Source: an uncultured bacterium (GTDB lineage: Bacteria; Bacteroidota; Bacteroidia; Bacteroidales; Bacteroidaceae). From it: 6,188 bases of DNA. The stretch lies in the NCBI GenBank assembly GCA_945788485.1, contig CALZMB010000136.1, positions 1-6,188 on the forward strand, in the 5' to 3' direction. Each line of letters begins with the position of its first letter. The stretch's first letter is position 1. A model generated the notes under the pieces. It saw nothing but the letters and a program-made list of their open reading frames with translations, searched no databases and was not told where the DNA came from. This document shows positions 5,262-6,188 of the stretch, piece after piece. A program made the translations under genes and the position numbers.

Positions 5262-5293
5262 ATTGGCTATGTTGCAATTTATTAGTAATTTTG
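5262..5293 (+). promoter_or_regulatory. Promoter of pckA
   Basis: TAATTTTG (5286-5293) matches TAnnTTTG and is followed by C. ATTG at 5262-5265 is a three-of-four match to TTTG at the expected 20-bp spacing. Transcription would begin near 5300 and give a leader of about 95 nt. It lies back to back with the upp promoter, so the two could affect each other. Confidence 0.65.
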
Positions 5294-5395
5294 CGGTAAC
5301 GAAACAGAAGGAATATTCCACTTTTCTTCAACAGTTTCAGGACAACACGATAACAAGAAAAAGTATTAACCCAATATCATTTATTTTTCAACAAC

Positions 5396-6188
5396 ATGGC
5401 AAACTTAGATTTGACAAAGTACGGCATCACTGGCTCTACAGTGATAGCGCACAACCCTTCATACGAACAGCTGTTCGAGGAGGAGACAAAAGCAGGCCTC
5501 GAAGGATACGAGGTAGGAAAGAACACTGAGCTTGACGCTGTCAACGTCATGACAGGTATCTACACTGGCCGCTCTCCTAAGGACAAGTACATTGTGATGG
5601 ACGAGAACTCTAAGGACACCGTATGGTGGACAACCGAGGGCTACAAGAACGATAACCACCCGATGTCTGAGGACGTTTGGGCACAGGTGAAAGACCTCGC
5701 TGTGAAAGAGCTCTGCAACAAGAACCTCTATGTCGTTGACGCGTTCTGCGGCGCAAACAAAGACACTCGCATGGCTGTACGCTTCATCGTTGAGGTGGCA
5801 TGGCAGGCACACTTCGTGACAAACATGTTCATCCAGCCGACAGCAGAAGAGCTCGCTGACTTCGAGCCGAACTTCGTTATCTACAACGCTTCTAAGGCAA
5901 AGGTAGAAAACTACAAGGAACTCGGTCTGAACTCAGAGACTTGCGTGGCATTCAACGTCACAAGCCGCGAGCAGGTGATCATCAACACATGGTACGGCGG
6001 CGAGATGAAGAAAGGCATGTTCTCTATGATGAACTACTATCTCCCTCTCCAGGGCATCGCTTCTATGCACTGCTCTGCCAACTGTGACATGAACGGCGAG
6101 AACACCGCTATCTTCTTCGGCCTCTCTGGCACTGGCAAGACAACTCTCTCTACCGATCCTAAGCGCCGCCTCATCGGTGACGACGAGC
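5396..6188 (+). CDS. pckA: Phosphoenolpyruvate carboxykinase (ATP), partial
   Basis: The first 264 residues of an enzyme usually about 535 long; the rest lies beyond the window. It interconverts oxaloacetate plus ATP with PEP, CO2 and ADP in the cytosol. In fermentative Bacteroidales it is generally thought to run toward oxaloacetate, fixing CO2 on the way to succinate. Visible motifs are YTGRSPKDK (56-64, with the substrate-binding Arg59), WYGGEMKKGMF (199-209, Lys206), SMHCSANC (223-230, metal-binding His225), the P-loop FGLSGTGKTTLS (241-252, Lys248) and GDDE at 261-264 (metal-binding Asp262 and Asp263). All catalytic residues expected in this half are present. Codon use is strongly skewed (AAC, GGC, TCT, CTC), as in highly expressed genes. 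The start ATG has an AT-rich upstream region and no clear Shine-Dalgarno site. Confidence 0.97.
   Translation, partial: MANLDLTKYGITGSTVIAHNPSYEQLFEEETKAGLEGYEVGKNTELDAVNVMTGIYTGRSPKDKYIVMDENSKDTVWWTTEGYKNDNHPMSEDVWAQVKDLAVKELCNKNLYVVDAFCGANKDTRMAVRFIVEVAWQAHFVTNMFIQPTAEELADFEPNFVIYNASKAKVENYKELGLNSETCVAFNVTSREQVIINTWYGGEMKKGMFSMMNYYLPLQGIASMHCSANCDMNGENTAIFFGLSGTGKTTLSTDPKRRLIGDDE

Noticed and set aside
5459..5812. Minus-strand frame of 117 codons opposite pckA
   Set aside because: It is the antisense of a clear, strongly codon-biased pckA reading frame.

Overview
The window looks like a chromosomal segment of a Bacteroidales bacterium, most likely Prevotella-like. The evidence is three promoter-like sites with the Bacteroidetes -7 element TAnnTTTG (upstream of the MATE, upp and pckA genes), starts preceded by AT-rich leaders rather than clear Shine-Dalgarno sites, a small membrane protein with the VPEGFF-type N-terminus common beside Bacteroidetes ECF sigma factors, and GC-rich genes set in AT-rich spacers. 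The genus is an inference from style, not from a marker gene.

Left part (1-1626): a modular repeat copy (3-102), a strong bidirectional terminator (146-183), and a minus-strand gene for a small, very basic exported protein with a Spy/CpxP-like layout (188-715). Then come about 900 bp without a convincing gene. This stretch holds two more copies of the modular repeat (789-877 inverted, 954-1048 direct), a terminator-like hairpin (1171-1219), a 22-bp tandem repeat with an inverted end (1404-1492), and a short coding-like frame (1474-1557, minus).

Middle (1627-4293): a two-gene minus-strand unit, ECF sigma factor (2027-2593) followed 7 bp later by a single-pass membrane protein that is probably its anti-sigma factor (1627-2019). 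The exported protein at 188-715 lies on the same strand and is a plausible third member or target of this envelope-response module, but it is separated by the repeat-filled gap. Divergent from the sigma gene is a MATE-family exporter (2758-4293) with its own promoter and an unusually long central loop.

Right part (4294-6188): the MATE gene converges on upp (uracil phosphoribosyltransferase, 4355-5014, minus). upp is divergent from pckA (ATP-type phosphoenolpyruvate carboxykinase, from 5396, cut by the window end). The 381-bp upp-pckA spacer holds back-to-back promoters near 5224-5293. It also holds an inverted pair of 8-bp tandem arrays (5037-5191) that would be transcribed as part of the upp leader.

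The most unusual items are the modular repeat whose terminal hairpin shows compensatory base changes between copies, and the inverted octamer array in the presumed upp leader. No tRNA, rRNA, CRISPR array, transposase or complete mobile element is visible.
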